Below, one piece after another: positions 15,773 to 23,685 of a stretch of 64,000 bases of DNA. The stretch spans positions 1 to 64,000 of the forward strand of contig CAMCWC010000006.1 in NCBI GenBank assembly GCA_945882415.1, read 5' to 3'. Positions within the stretch are counted from its first letter, which is position 1. Every line of letters begins with the position of its first letter. The position numbers were made by a program, and so were the translations under genes. This DNA is from Chthonomonas calidirosea. GTDB lineage: Bacteria > Armatimonadota > Fimbriimonadia > Fimbriimonadales > Fimbriimonadaceae. The notes below the pieces were generated by a model that was not told the origin of the DNA, made no database searches, and saw only the letters and a list, made by a program, of their open reading frames with translations.

Positions 15773-17350
15773 CTAGAACGTCCCGCCGACGCTGAATTCC
15801 CATCCCTGCTGCCGTCGTTCGAATCCACGGCTTGCGTTAAAGCCCGAAATGTACGAGATCGAAAGGGCTTCATTACGTGTCGGGAAGATCACGCTGAGCC
15901 GGTAGTCGTCCCAAATGTTGCGCTCATTTCGAGCAGAGCCGGAATAGTTGGTGTACGGGGTGAAGTACACGTTCGCGGTAGCTCTCAGCTTTAGATAGGG
16001 CAGGAACTGTTGTGCTCTGGAATCAAGGCGTAGAAGGGCTCTAGCAATGGTGTTCGAGCTTCCGAATACCTTCGCTGATCTTGAGTGGTAGCCACCCATC
16101 TGAATCGAGAAGTCCAGCGTTGGCAGGGTGTCGTGCAGGTTCTTTGATTGCAAGCCACCTAATTTGACCTTGCCGCCTGCATTGTAGGGAATCAGTTGCT
16201 TTATCGTCGCGACGCCCAAGAATGAAGGGCTATTGAACTGCTGGTCGCCATCGATCGTGATGCTCGTTCTGAACTGAGTCGGGTGGTTTCGATCCGCTTC
16301 GTAGATTGAGCTGAAGTCAAACTTCAACTTAGAGTTGGGATCTTGTGTATTGGTGCTGATGACCGCATCCGAAACATCAAAATGCGTCCAGACATGCTGC
16401 CCGAAAAGGTACGCCGAAAGATCGGGAGCAAGATTTTTTGCAGAGAAGTTAAAGCCCAGACGTTGCACATCGACAACTTTTCGGACGGCTTTCTTCTCAA
16501 TTAATCCGGTGTCCTCATTCAGGACGAACTTATCGACGGTCTGATTCAGCCGTACACCGTTCTGTTGTCCGACCGACGTCGTGGAAAAGGACGCAGCGCG
16601 AACATGCTCGAGCACGTTTACACGTTGCTTTTGTAGAACAGGTGGTGTTCCATCAAGTGAAACGGTCGCGTCTTTGCGCGTACCAAAGACGTACCGCTCG
16701 GTGGACAGCGAGGAGAGTCCCTTTTTTGTAAAGTCGGGTCCGGGGATCAGCGCTTTAATTGTTTCCGAATCGAGATCGAGAAGGACCATGTACGCATCGG
16801 CACCGTTTTTCACAGTGCGTTGCAGCGTGTCCGCCGAGCTGTCGTCTAGGATCTGCCTTCCATCCACCTTAGCTAGCTCACGTAACTTGTATTCAACATT
16901 CTTTGCACCAGCGGTAGTAACTTCAAAAGTCTTTGTGAGGAAGATGCTGGCGGAACTCGGACGAAGAACCTCAGAAATTTCGGGATTTTTGACGAGAACT
17001 TCAGAAGGATACGAGTAGGTGTGATCCTTGTTTTCAAGCTTAAGAACGAGAATCCGCGGAAGTACCTTCTTCCATAAGTTGCGAATTCTTTCAGCGAACT
17101 TGACTTCGCCGTCCTCGGCTTTGTCCTTCAGAATTGCTTTCAGTTCAACAATTTCTTCGGCGGTGAGCACCGATGCAATGGGCGCGGTAATTGTCGCAAT
17201 GGGAGCGGAAGCCGCGCCATTGTAGGCAGTTGCAAAGGTTGCACCGAGTTTGGCGGTGACAATGGATGTCTGGGCCGGAGCACTCAAGGTCGTCGCCGGT
17301 AGCGAGAGAAGGTCGATGGCTGGCAACGAGTAAAAAATTGGCACGCACAA
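15773..17350 (-). CDS. Putative outer-membrane or secreted beta-rich protein, start uncertain
   Basis: Up to 525 residues, family not recognised. Residues ~60-340 look soluble, and the last ~200 residues alternate like barrel strands (LRATANVYFTPYTNYSGSA, LSVIFPTRNEALSISYISG), ending EFSVGGTF with terminal Phe. The N-terminus is odd: a TAG stop precedes TTG 17350, and both TTG 17350 and GTG 17344 lie inside a perfect hairpin that is followed by a T-tract. The real start may be a later TTG (17326), or the 5' end of the gene has been lost. VPIFYSLPAIDLLSLPATTLSAPA looks like a signal peptide missing its basic head. Confidence 0.55.
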   Translation of the reverse strand: MCVPIFYSLPAIDLLSLPATTLSAPAQTSIVTAKLGATFATAYNGAASAPIATITAPIASVLTAEEIVELKAILKDKAEDGEVKFAERIRNLWKKVLPRILVLKLENKDHTYSYPSEVLVKNPEISEVLRPSSASIFLTKTFEVTTAGAKNVEYKLRELAKVDGRQILDDSSADTLQRTVKNGADAYMVLLDLDSETIKALIPGPDFTKKGLSSLSTERYVFGTRKDATVSLDGTPPVLQKQRVNVLEHVRAASFSTTSVGQQNGVRLNQTVDKFVLNEDTGLIEKKAVRKVVDVQRLGFNFSAKNLAPDLSAYLFGQHVWTHFDVSDAVISTNTQDPNSKLKFDFSSIYEADRNHPTQFRTSITIDGDQQFNSPSFLGVATIKQLIPYNAGGKVKLGGLQSKNLHDTLPTLDFSIQMGGYHSRSAKVFGSSNTIARALLRLDSRAQQFLPYLKLRATANVYFTPYTNYSGSARNERNIWDDYRLSVIFPTRNEALSISYISGFNASRGFERRQQGWEFSVGGTF

Positions 17351-17368
17351 CTATATCAGTTGTGCGTG
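17342..17368 (-). terminator. Perfect 11-bp hairpin with U-tract
   Basis: CACGCACAACT and AGTTGTGCGTG are perfect inverse copies with a 5-base loop. Read on the minus strand the hairpin is followed by CCAATTTTTTA, as in an intrinsic terminator. It could end the transcript of the genes at 17696-18825. It also covers the possible TTG/GTG starts of the next gene, so it may act as an attenuator. Confidence 0.65.
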
Positions 17369-17695
17369 TCGCTGTAAGCCTGCATTGCAGAATTGTCCCA
17401 AAAAGAGCAATATGTTATTGTTTAGGTTAAGAGATGGATATTGACCGTCCGCTTCTACGCACGTGCTGCATGATCAGCGTCCCGCGTCTAGTCGCGAGAT
17501 GTTCACGCAGGCTAGAGTGGGCAGATCTAACCACCACGGTTGTTTCGTCGGAAACCAAGCCGATTCGTGTGCCGCTTCCGGAACATTGGGGGATCGAGGC
17601 AGGTGTGATATCTTGGAAGCCGACAATCTCAGAGTGGGAAAGGAACTTGTGCTGCTTCTAGAGCTGCAAATCTCATAGCATCCTTCAGCATGAAA
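17369..17695. other. Intergenic stretch without a supported gene
   Basis: About 330 bases. A 75-codon plus-strand frame at 17434-17661 is open but has no ribosome site, no family resemblance and no codon pattern like the neighbours. The stretch probably holds the 3' untranslated region of the minus-strand gene ending at 17696. Confidence 0.4.
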
Positions 17696-18205
17696 TCACG
17701 GCAAGAACGTACCAGTGCCGATCGTCATCGTCGGTGTGCTTACGGACACGCCGACGAAAAACGTTGTCTGCAACTTCAACTCTTCCTGGCTCGTGGGCGA
17801 GAAGAGGGCGACTAGGTTGGAGAAGTTTTCTGGGGTTTTGACATTTTTGGCGAACAGCACTTCTATCGAGCGTTGAGTTTCTGGACTTAATTCTCGCCAC
17901 TTATGGCTGGCCGATTGTTTTAGGATTTCGAAGAGCTCGGGGGTGAGGTGGCCAGTGCGGGCCAGGGGGGAGAGGTTGGCGTGGCGGCAGCGCTTTTGCA
18001 TTGCGAGTTTGTCGGTGTCGCTTGGATCGGTCTGGCTCAGGACCCAGGTCGAACCGTTGGGCCTCCAATCCAGGCGGTAGGTTGCCAGCATGGCGGTCAC
18101 GTATTCGGTCATCCGCAGACTTCCCTTGCCGTGAATGTAGACCGGCAGCGAGGCGAGTGAGGGATCAACCTCGACGGGCAGATTCAGGTCGAAAAGTTCC
18201 TTCAC
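17696..18205 (-). CDS. STN-like domain protein, downstream half of a frameshifted gene
   Basis: 169 residues from GTG 18205. The N-terminal part FVKELFDLNLPVEVDPSLA, VYIHGKGSL and MTEYVTAMLATYRLDW resembles the STN (secretin/TonB short N-terminal) fold. The similarity continues upstream of the GTG in the same frame (LWTSSTTVGQF), although no start codon lies there. The preceding gene stops within four bases (GTGA). The simplest reading is that this is the C-terminal part of one ~376-residue secreted protein broken by a one-base loss. Coupled separate translation is the alternative. Confidence 0.55.
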   Translation of the reverse strand: MKELFDLNLPVEVDPSLASLPVYIHGKGSLRMTEYVTAMLATYRLDWRPNGSTWVLSQTDPSDTDKLAMQKRCRHANLSPLARTGHLTPELFEILKQSASHKWRELSPETQRSIEVLFAKNVKTPENFSNLVALFSPTSQEELKLQTTFFVGVSVSTPTMTIGTGTFLP

Positions 18206-18825
18206 GAACTGCCCGACGGTGGTGCTTGAAGTCCAAAGTCGGCGCGCGAGGGGGCGCAGGGGGTGGCGATGGCCTCTGGGAGGGGGCTCGCGGGAGGTGT
18301 TGCTCGAAATGGCTTGGGTTCGAACGGGACGGCGGAGTTGGGGGCCAGCTCAATCATAAGGGTGCGGCCATCTTTCGCGGTGATGGTTAGGCGAGCCAGC
18401 AGTTCGGCGGAAACCTTTGCATCGTCAGGAAGGGTCCTTCGGCGCTGCGAGTTTCGGTCGAAGAAGAAGTGGTTCAGGTTCGCGAGCAATTCGGGAGGCG
18501 TCTTGTGCCAGGGGATTTCTGCCTTGGGCGCGGCGGATGCTTTTCCGGCGGCAAAGAGCTCCGCGGCGATGAAGCCGGTTTGAAAGCTGTCTTTTCGGGC
18601 GCCTTTAAAGGCGCGGTTAAAGTGGTGACTCAGATCTGACACCACGCGCACGGGACCAGAATCTTGGATAGCGTAGGTGACGTGCGGCTCGATCACTTGC
18701 TCCAGTGACCGGCTTTCGGGTCGAACCACGTTCGGAAGTTTGCAACTGATGACCAGCGAAGGAACCGCTGCCGTGGACTCGGGCGATTGGGCTATGGCAA
18801 CGGCAAGGAGGAGGGAGCTGATCAT
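18202..18825 (-). CDS. Secreted protein, upstream half of a frameshifted gene
   Basis: 207 residues starting at MISSLLLAVAIAQSPESTAA, a signal peptide. ATG 18825 is chosen because the longer frame to 18855 would start inside a terminator hairpin. The middle part contains ELFAAGKASAAPKAEIPWH and LANLNHFFFDRNSQRRR; no family is recognised. The end (ATPPASPLPEAIATPCAPSR) is low-complexity and crosses several G5 runs (complement C5) between about 18246 and 18296. Adding one base there would fuse it to the STN-like half at 17696-18205. Confidence 0.6.
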   Translation of the reverse strand: MISSLLLAVAIAQSPESTAAVPSLVISCKLPNVVRPESRSLEQVIEPHVTYAIQDSGPVRVVSDLSHHFNRAFKGARKDSFQTGFIAAELFAAGKASAAPKAEIPWHKTPPELLANLNHFFFDRNSQRRRTLPDDAKVSAELLARLTITAKDGRTLMIELAPNSAVPFEPKPFRATPPASPLPEAIATPCAPSRADFGLQAPPSGSS

Positions 18826-18838
18826 TGGATTTCCAAAA

Positions 18839-18873
18839 AGAAACGCTTGCCACACATAGTAGCAAGCGTTTCT
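18839..18873 (-). terminator. Intrinsic terminator after the zeta-kinase operon
   Basis: AGAAACGCTTGC and GCAAGCGTTTCT form a perfect 12-bp stem with an 11-base loop. On the minus strand the stem is followed by TTTTT. It lies ~20 bases after the stop of the small antitoxin-like gene and only 13 bases before the next minus-strand start at 18825. Confidence 0.88.
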
Positions 18874-18893
18874 CTAAATGCCAAGCCAAGAGA

Positions 18894-19076
18894 TCAGTCC
18901 TTGCGCTCGCGAAGCTGATCGGCAGGAATTCGAACGACCTTGCCATCTTTGAAGAGCACAATCGCGGTGTTTGTTTGAATGGCGATTTGTCTTGCCATTT
19001 CAGCCGCTCGCCGCATGGCGATGAGCGAATTGCGGAGGTCCGGGTTTCTTGCCTTCCAAAGTTCTTCTTGAGTCAT
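18894..19076 (-). CDS. Small partner of zeta-like kinase, putative antitoxin
   Basis: 60 residues from ATG 19076, which overlaps the stop of the kinase gene (ATGA). The sequence MTQEELWKARNPDLRNSLIA, AAEMARQIAIQTNTAIVLFK and DGKVVRIPADQL is helical and then beta, of a type repeatedly found next to zeta-toxin-like kinases. The antitoxin role is inferred from position and size; the order is toxin first, opposite to many type II modules. A strong terminator follows. Confidence 0.65.
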   Translation of the reverse strand: MTQEELWKARNPDLRNSLIAMRRAAEMARQIAIQTNTAIVLFKDGKVVRIPADQLRERKD

Positions 19077-19585
19077 TGGTTTTCGCCCCATTCCAGCATA
19101 ACAGGTTCGCCGTCTGCATTATCGTATAGGGCCCAATCGCTTACCGCTGGTCGGTAGAATTTTTGAAAGTTGGACCATCCGGACGCGAATCGGCGGCGGA
19201 TCACTTCCTCGGGAACGTCGTGTCCGCCGTGTCGAACGCGTTCGGCCACTCGCGCAATTGCGGTTTCAACATTCGGAAGGCGAAGGAAGATCAAGCTCAC
19301 CCAATAGCCTTGGGCTTTCCACTGGTTGATGTGCCGTAGATAGCCGAGACCCGACAGCGTGGTTTCAAACGCAAAACTCTCGCCCCGCTGTACGCATTGA
19401 TCGATTTCGCTCAGCATTAACCGCGCCGCTTTGACTGCGGCGGTTTCTGGGGCGAACGGCGCTAGGCCCGCCGCGATCAGATCGGCATTGATGAAGCGCG
19501 GCAAGCCGGCCTCGGCGGGCAGGAACGATCTCGCGAAAGTCGTCTTGCCCGCTCCGTTTGGCCCGGCGATGATAATGATTCTCAT
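19073..19585 (-). CDS. Zeta-toxin-like P-loop kinase
   Basis: 170 residues. It starts RIIIIAGPNGAGKTTFARSF with Walker A at 8-15, then FINADLIAAGLAPF, GESFAFETTLSGLGYL (the ETTL segment typical of zeta/AAA33 kinases) and VAERVRHGGHDVPEEVIRRR. Zeta toxins phosphorylate UDP-N-acetylglucosamine and block cell-wall synthesis; small free-standing homologues may have other substrates. The ATG overlaps the GH20 stop by one base (TAATG). A kinase that may use UDP-GlcNAc coupled to a GlcNAc-releasing hexosaminidase is a suggestive pairing. Confidence 0.85.
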   Translation of the reverse strand: MRIIIIAGPNGAGKTTFARSFLPAEAGLPRFINADLIAAGLAPFAPETAAVKAARLMLSEIDQCVQRGESFAFETTLSGLGYLRHINQWKAQGYWVSLIFLRLPNVETAIARVAERVRHGGHDVPEEVIRRRFASGWSNFQKFYRPAVSDWALYDNADGEPVMLEWGENQ

Positions 19586-21129
19586 TAACGGCCAGCGTCA
19601 AGCTTCCGGAAGTTCACGCCAGCACTCTGCAACCGGTCCAAATGCTTCGGCAATCGAACCTGGAAGCCGGCCCAGTTCCTCTCCGACTTCGGCGACCACA
19701 GAACCTCGGCCATCGCGGACGCTCGCGGGAACATCATGTATTGCGCCTTTCGGGCAGACGGGATGTATTCGGTCCAGAGGTTGGCTTGGCCGCCTAGGAT
19801 GTGTTTGGCTTCTTCGGGGGTGAGCGAAGCGGGTACTGGCTCAAACGAATACACCTTCTCTAGAGGCAAGTAGCCGCCGATGGCCAACGGTTCGCTGGCG
19901 GCGGGGGCTTGGTAGTAGTCGAAGTAGGCGAAGTCGGTGGGGGACATGACGACGTCGTGGCCTTCTTTGGCGGCTTCGATTCCGCCGGCCATTCCGCGCC
20001 AGCTCATGACGGCGGCGCCGGGGGCGAGGCCGCCTTCTAGGATTTCATCCCAGCCGATCAGGCGTCGGCCCTTCTTTTCTAGCCACTTATCCATTCGGCG
20101 GATGAACCAGCTTTGGAGTTCATCTTCGTTCTTCAGGCCGCGTTCTTTGATGAGGGCCTGGGCGCGGGGGCTGGCTTTCCACTGGGTTTTCGGGCACTCG
20201 TCGCCGCCGATGTGGATGAACTTGCTGGGGAAGAGGTCGAGGACTTCGGTGAGGACGTCTTGCAGGAAGCTGACGGTCTTTTCTTCGGGGTTAAAGACGT
20301 TCTCGAAAACGCCCCACTTGGTGCCGACTTCGATTTGAGTTCCGAGGTTGCCAAGTTCGGGATAGGCGGCGATGGCGGCTTGGGCATGGCCGGGCATTTC
20401 GATTTCGGGCACGACATTGATGTGTCGGTCGGCGGCATATTTCACCACGTCGCGAATGTCTTGTTGGGAGTAGAAGCCGCCGTGCGGGGTGCCGTCGTAT
20501 TTGCCATCGCTATATCGGCCGAGCATGGTTTCTTTCCGCTTGCTGCCGATTTCGGTGAGCTTCGGATACTTCTTGATCTCGATTCGCCAGCCTTGGTCGT
20601 CGGTGAGGTGCCAGTGGAACGAGTTCAGCTTGTGCATCGCCATGAGGTCGATGAAGCGGTAGATTTCGCCCTTTTGCATGAAGTGGCGGGCGGTGTCGAG
20701 CATGAGGCCGCGCCACTTGAAGCGGGGGGCGTCTTCGATTTCGACGGTCGCGAGTTGAACGTCGGTTGCCTTTGCGCCGGTTGAGAACTGGGCGGCGGGG
20801 AGAAGCTGCTTTAGGGTTTGCGCGCCGTAGTAGTAGCCGGCCGGGGCACTGGCACGGATGGTGATTCCGTCTAGGCCAACGGAGAGGCGATAGCCCTCGG
20901 GATCCTTGATGCCGGCGTCTTTCACCAGGCGGATGGTTCCGGTTGCCGGGCCAGTCTGTTTAAGGTTCAGGAGTTCGGTGATCTTTGCCGCTTCGGCTTT
21001 CTGCGATTTGTCGGTGGTGACGACTTTGGAGTTCGCAGAAAACTGGACAGCGCCATCGCCCCACTTCACGGAGGTTGGGAGGGGGAGAAGGGGCGGCATC
21101 GACGGCGCGGCAAGAATCGTGAACAACAT
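19585..21129 (-). CDS. Beta-N-acetylhexosaminidase (GH20)
   Basis: Removes terminal GlcNAc or GalNAc residues. 514 residues from ATG 21129, chosen because it gives an export-like N-terminus (MLFTILAAPSMPPLLPLP) and the family start. The frame stays open upstream only as an antisense shadow of the permease. An N-terminal GH20b domain precedes the barrel, which starts RFKWRGLMLDTARHF, with WHLTDDQGWRIEIKKYP, EIEMPGHAQAAIAAYPEL and the catalytic pair Asp310-Glu311 in HIGGDECPK. W-rich substrate residues appear at MSWRG and NLWTEY. Probably periplasmic. It heads a three-gene unit with the zeta-like kinase and its partner. Confidence 0.93.
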   Translation of the reverse strand: MLFTILAAPSMPPLLPLPTSVKWGDGAVQFSANSKVVTTDKSQKAEAAKITELLNLKQTGPATGTIRLVKDAGIKDPEGYRLSVGLDGITIRASAPAGYYYGAQTLKQLLPAAQFSTGAKATDVQLATVEIEDAPRFKWRGLMLDTARHFMQKGEIYRFIDLMAMHKLNSFHWHLTDDQGWRIEIKKYPKLTEIGSKRKETMLGRYSDGKYDGTPHGGFYSQQDIRDVVKYAADRHINVVPEIEMPGHAQAAIAAYPELGNLGTQIEVGTKWGVFENVFNPEEKTVSFLQDVLTEVLDLFPSKFIHIGGDECPKTQWKASPRAQALIKERGLKNEDELQSWFIRRMDKWLEKKGRRLIGWDEILEGGLAPGAAVMSWRGMAGGIEAAKEGHDVVMSPTDFAYFDYYQAPAASEPLAIGGYLPLEKVYSFEPVPASLTPEEAKHILGGQANLWTEYIPSARKAQYMMFPRASAMAEVLWSPKSERNWAGFQVRLPKHLDRLQSAGVNFRKLDAGR

Positions 21130-21144
21130 TGCGGTTATTCTAGC

Positions 21145-22161
21145 TTGGTGCGAAAAGGCGCGTCGTTCCCGATGATGCAGCAGGTGGGTCTGCTGGCGGT
21201 TATTCTGCTTCTCAGCCTGGTTTTGGTGCGGTTTTCGGGCACCCACGTAGACCGGGAAACCGGGCAGACGGTCAGCAATTTCTTTAACCCCGGAAGTCTC
21301 GTGCAGATTTTGACGGAGACGAGCTTCTTCGCGATCATGGCGGTGGGGATGACGCTGGTGATTGTCAGCGGCGGAATCGACCTTTCGATCGGTTCGGTTT
21401 ACGCGCTTGCGGGGGTCGGCATGGCGCTGACGATGCGGGCGGCGGGGTGGGATTCGCCTTGGCTTGCGCTGGCGCTTTGCATCGGCTTTGGGCTTTTGGC
21501 GGGGGTGTTGAACGGAACGATGGTGGCGACCCTTGGGGTGCACCCGTTTATCGTTACGCTCGGCACGATGTGGGTTTTTCGGGGCGTGGCGTTTGTGGTC
21601 TCGAAGGCGGAGAGCGTGTTGGTTCCTGGTCCGGTGACGGATTTCGCGAAGAATCCGCTGTTCCTCGGCAAGGGGCTCACGCCGGTTCCGGCGATTGTGA
21701 TGGGGCTGTTTATTCTAGGGGGCGCGTTGTATTTGAACCGGACCACGATGGGGCGGCGGGTTTTGGCGGTGGGCGGAAACGCAGATGCGGCGCGATATGC
21801 GGGCTTGCCGATTCCTTACATTCTTGCGGGGGTCTACGTGATTGCGGGCCTTGGCGCGGGGATTGCGGCGTTCCTTGGGGCGGCTTACTTTGGGTCCGCG
21901 AGTTCGGCGGATGCGAACGGCTATGAGCTGTACGTGATCGCTTCGGCGGTGGTGGGCGGCGTGAGTTTGAACGGCGGTCGCGGCACGGTAACGGGGGCCT
22001 TTCTTGGGGCGCTGTTGATCGTTCTGATTCGGACGGGGATTCGGTTGCTGCGGCTCGACCAGAACTACGAGTGGATCATCATCGGCGCGGCGATCATTAT
22101 TGCGGTTGTGCTCGACCGGCTGGGGGCGAGGTTGCTGGAAAAGCGGATGGTCAACGGTTGA
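21145..22161 (+). CDS. Sugar ABC transporter permease (RbsC family)
   Basis: 338 residues with about 8-10 hydrophobic helices and the family hallmarks GGIDLSIGSVYALAGV, GTMVATLGVHPFIVTLGTM, NADAARYAGLP and GGVSLNGGRGTVTGAFLGAL. Transports a sugar together with the ATPase that follows. Start candidates are TTG 21145, GTG 21148 and ATG 21172; none has a clear ribosome site, so the start is uncertain. Only 15 bases separate the first from the divergent GH20 ATG. No periplasmic binding protein gene is in the window, so the substrate is unknown. Confidence 0.92.
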   Translation: MVRKGASFPMMQQVGLLAVILLLSLVLVRFSGTHVDRETGQTVSNFFNPGSLVQILTETSFFAIMAVGMTLVIVSGGIDLSIGSVYALAGVGMALTMRAAGWDSPWLALALCIGFGLLAGVLNGTMVATLGVHPFIVTLGTMWVFRGVAFVVSKAESVLVPGPVTDFAKNPLFLGKGLTPVPAIVMGLFILGGALYLNRTTMGRRVLAVGGNADAARYAGLPIPYILAGVYVIAGLGAGIAAFLGAAYFGSASSADANGYELYVIASAVVGGVSLNGGRGTVTGAFLGALLIVLIRTGIRLLRLDQNYEWIIIGAAIIIAVVLDRLGARLLEKRMVNG

Positions 22162-23627
22162 AGGTTTCGGCGGTCGGGCTGAGCAAGCGGTTCCCGGGAG
22201 TGCAGGCGCTGTCGGACATTTCGGTCGACTTTTTGCCGGGCGAGGTTCACGCAATTTGCGGAGAGAACGGGGCGGGCAAGTCGACGCTCGGGAAGGTCTT
22301 GGCGGGGCTGTATGCGCCCGAGCAAGGGCACGTTGCGCTGGATGACAAGCCGGTTCGGTTCTCAAGTCCGCGTGAGGCGCAGGCGGCGGGGATCAGCATT
22401 GTTCACCAGGAGTTGCTGTTTGCCGAGAATTTGACGGTGGCGGACAACTTGCTGCTGGGCGAGATTCCGAACCAGTTTGGGTGGGTTTCGGACCGGCAGA
22501 TGCTCGATACCGCGCGGCGGTGGCTGGAGAAAGTTGGTTCCGATATCGACCCGAGCATGGAAGTTGCGAAGCTGTCCGTAAGCAAGCAGCAACTGGTGCA
22601 GATTGCGGGCGGGATCGGGCGCGGGGCGAAGGTGCTGATTTTCGATGAGCCGACAAGTTCGTTGACGGCGACGGAAGCGACGGCTTTGTTGGGATTGATT
22701 CGGGAGCTTTCGGCGGCGGGGACTACTTGCCTTTATGTTTCGCACCGTTTGGATGAGATCTTTGCGATTGCCGACCGAGTGACGGTGCTGCGAGACGGGG
22801 CTTGGGTGGGGACAAAGCCAATTGCGGAGGTCACGCCGGGCTCGCTGGTGCAGATGATGGTCGGGCGAGAGCTGTTGGCTTCTTCGGAGGGGGATGGTGC
22901 TTTTGGCGAGCCGGTGCTGGAGGTTCGCGGGCTGAGTTCGGTGGGGCGGTTCCGGGATATCTCGCTCACGGTTCGGGCAGGGGAGATTGTGGGGCTGGCG
23001 GGTCTAGTCGGCGCGGGGCGGACGGAGGTTTGCGAGGCGATTTTTGGGGTGGACCGGCGGGCGACGGGCAGCGTTTCGGTGGCCGGGAAGTCGCTGGTGC
23101 TCGGGTCGCCTCAGCGGTCCATTGCGGCAGGTGTGGCGCTGGTTCCGGAAGATCGGAAGCGCCACGGGTTGGTGCTGGGCATGACGATTCGGCACAACGG
23201 TTCGATGGCGGTGTTGCCCCGGCTTTCGACGCTGGGGTGGCTCAATCGCGCGGCGGAGAGCCGAACGGTGCGGGAGTTTACGGACCGTCTTCGGGTGAAG
23301 GCGCCGAGCATTGAGTCGGTGGTGGGCGGATTGTCGGGCGGGAATCAGCAGAAGGTAGTTTTGGCCAAGTGGCTGGCGACGGATGCGGCGGTTTTGCTGA
23401 TCGATGAGCCGACGCGGGGAGTGGATGTGGGGGCGAAGGTGGAGATCCACGGGCTCATTCGGGAGGCGGCGGCTTCGGGGAAGGCGGTGCTGCTGGTGAG
23501 CAGCGACATGCCGGAGCTACGCGCGCTTTGCGACCGGATGATTGTTCTGCGCGAAGGGGTCCAGGTGGCCGAGTTGGGCCGGGCGGCTTCGGAGACGGAG
23601 ATTTTGTCGGCGATGGCGGGGGTTTGA
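22158..23627 (+). CDS. Sugar ABC transporter ATP-binding protein (RbsA/MglA family)
   Basis: 489 residues with two ABC modules. The first has GENGAGKSTLGKVLAG, LSVSKQQLVQIAGG and LIFDEPTSSLT. The second has the shortened nucleotide site GLAGLVGAGRTEVCEAIFG, LSGGNQQKVVLAKWL and LLIDEPTRGVDVGAK, as usual for this family. TTG 22158 overlaps the permease stop (TTGA) and gives the family N-terminus LKVSAVGLSKRFPGVQAL. The longer upstream frame lies inside the permease gene. It energises sugar import at the inner membrane. Confidence 0.93.
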   Translation: MKVSAVGLSKRFPGVQALSDISVDFLPGEVHAICGENGAGKSTLGKVLAGLYAPEQGHVALDDKPVRFSSPREAQAAGISIVHQELLFAENLTVADNLLLGEIPNQFGWVSDRQMLDTARRWLEKVGSDIDPSMEVAKLSVSKQQLVQIAGGIGRGAKVLIFDEPTSSLTATEATALLGLIRELSAAGTTCLYVSHRLDEIFAIADRVTVLRDGAWVGTKPIAEVTPGSLVQMMVGRELLASSEGDGAFGEPVLEVRGLSSVGRFRDISLTVRAGEIVGLAGLVGAGRTEVCEAIFGVDRRATGSVSVAGKSLVLGSPQRSIAAGVALVPEDRKRHGLVLGMTIRHNGSMAVLPRLSTLGWLNRAAESRTVREFTDRLRVKAPSIESVVGGLSGGNQQKVVLAKWLATDAAVLLIDEPTRGVDVGAKVEIHGLIREAAASGKAVLLVSSDMPELRALCDRMIVLREGVQVAELGRAASETEILSAMAGV

Positions 23628-23685
23628 GCGGGCGGCGAACTTTCATGTAACGCTTTCCGGCTTCTTGCGTTATTATGTATATCCG

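Noticed and set aside
17434-17678. Plus-strand frames of 71-75 codons in the gap before the STN-like gene
   Set aside because: No start context and no recognisable protein features; likely noncoding.
9900-17700. Prophage or transposon boundaries around the accessory island
   Set aside because: No integrase, transposase, terminal inverted repeats, target duplications or tRNA attachment site seen.
20113-20784. 223-codon plus-strand frame antisense to GH20
   Set aside because: Composition mirrors the GH20 codons and the GH20 motifs are unambiguous.
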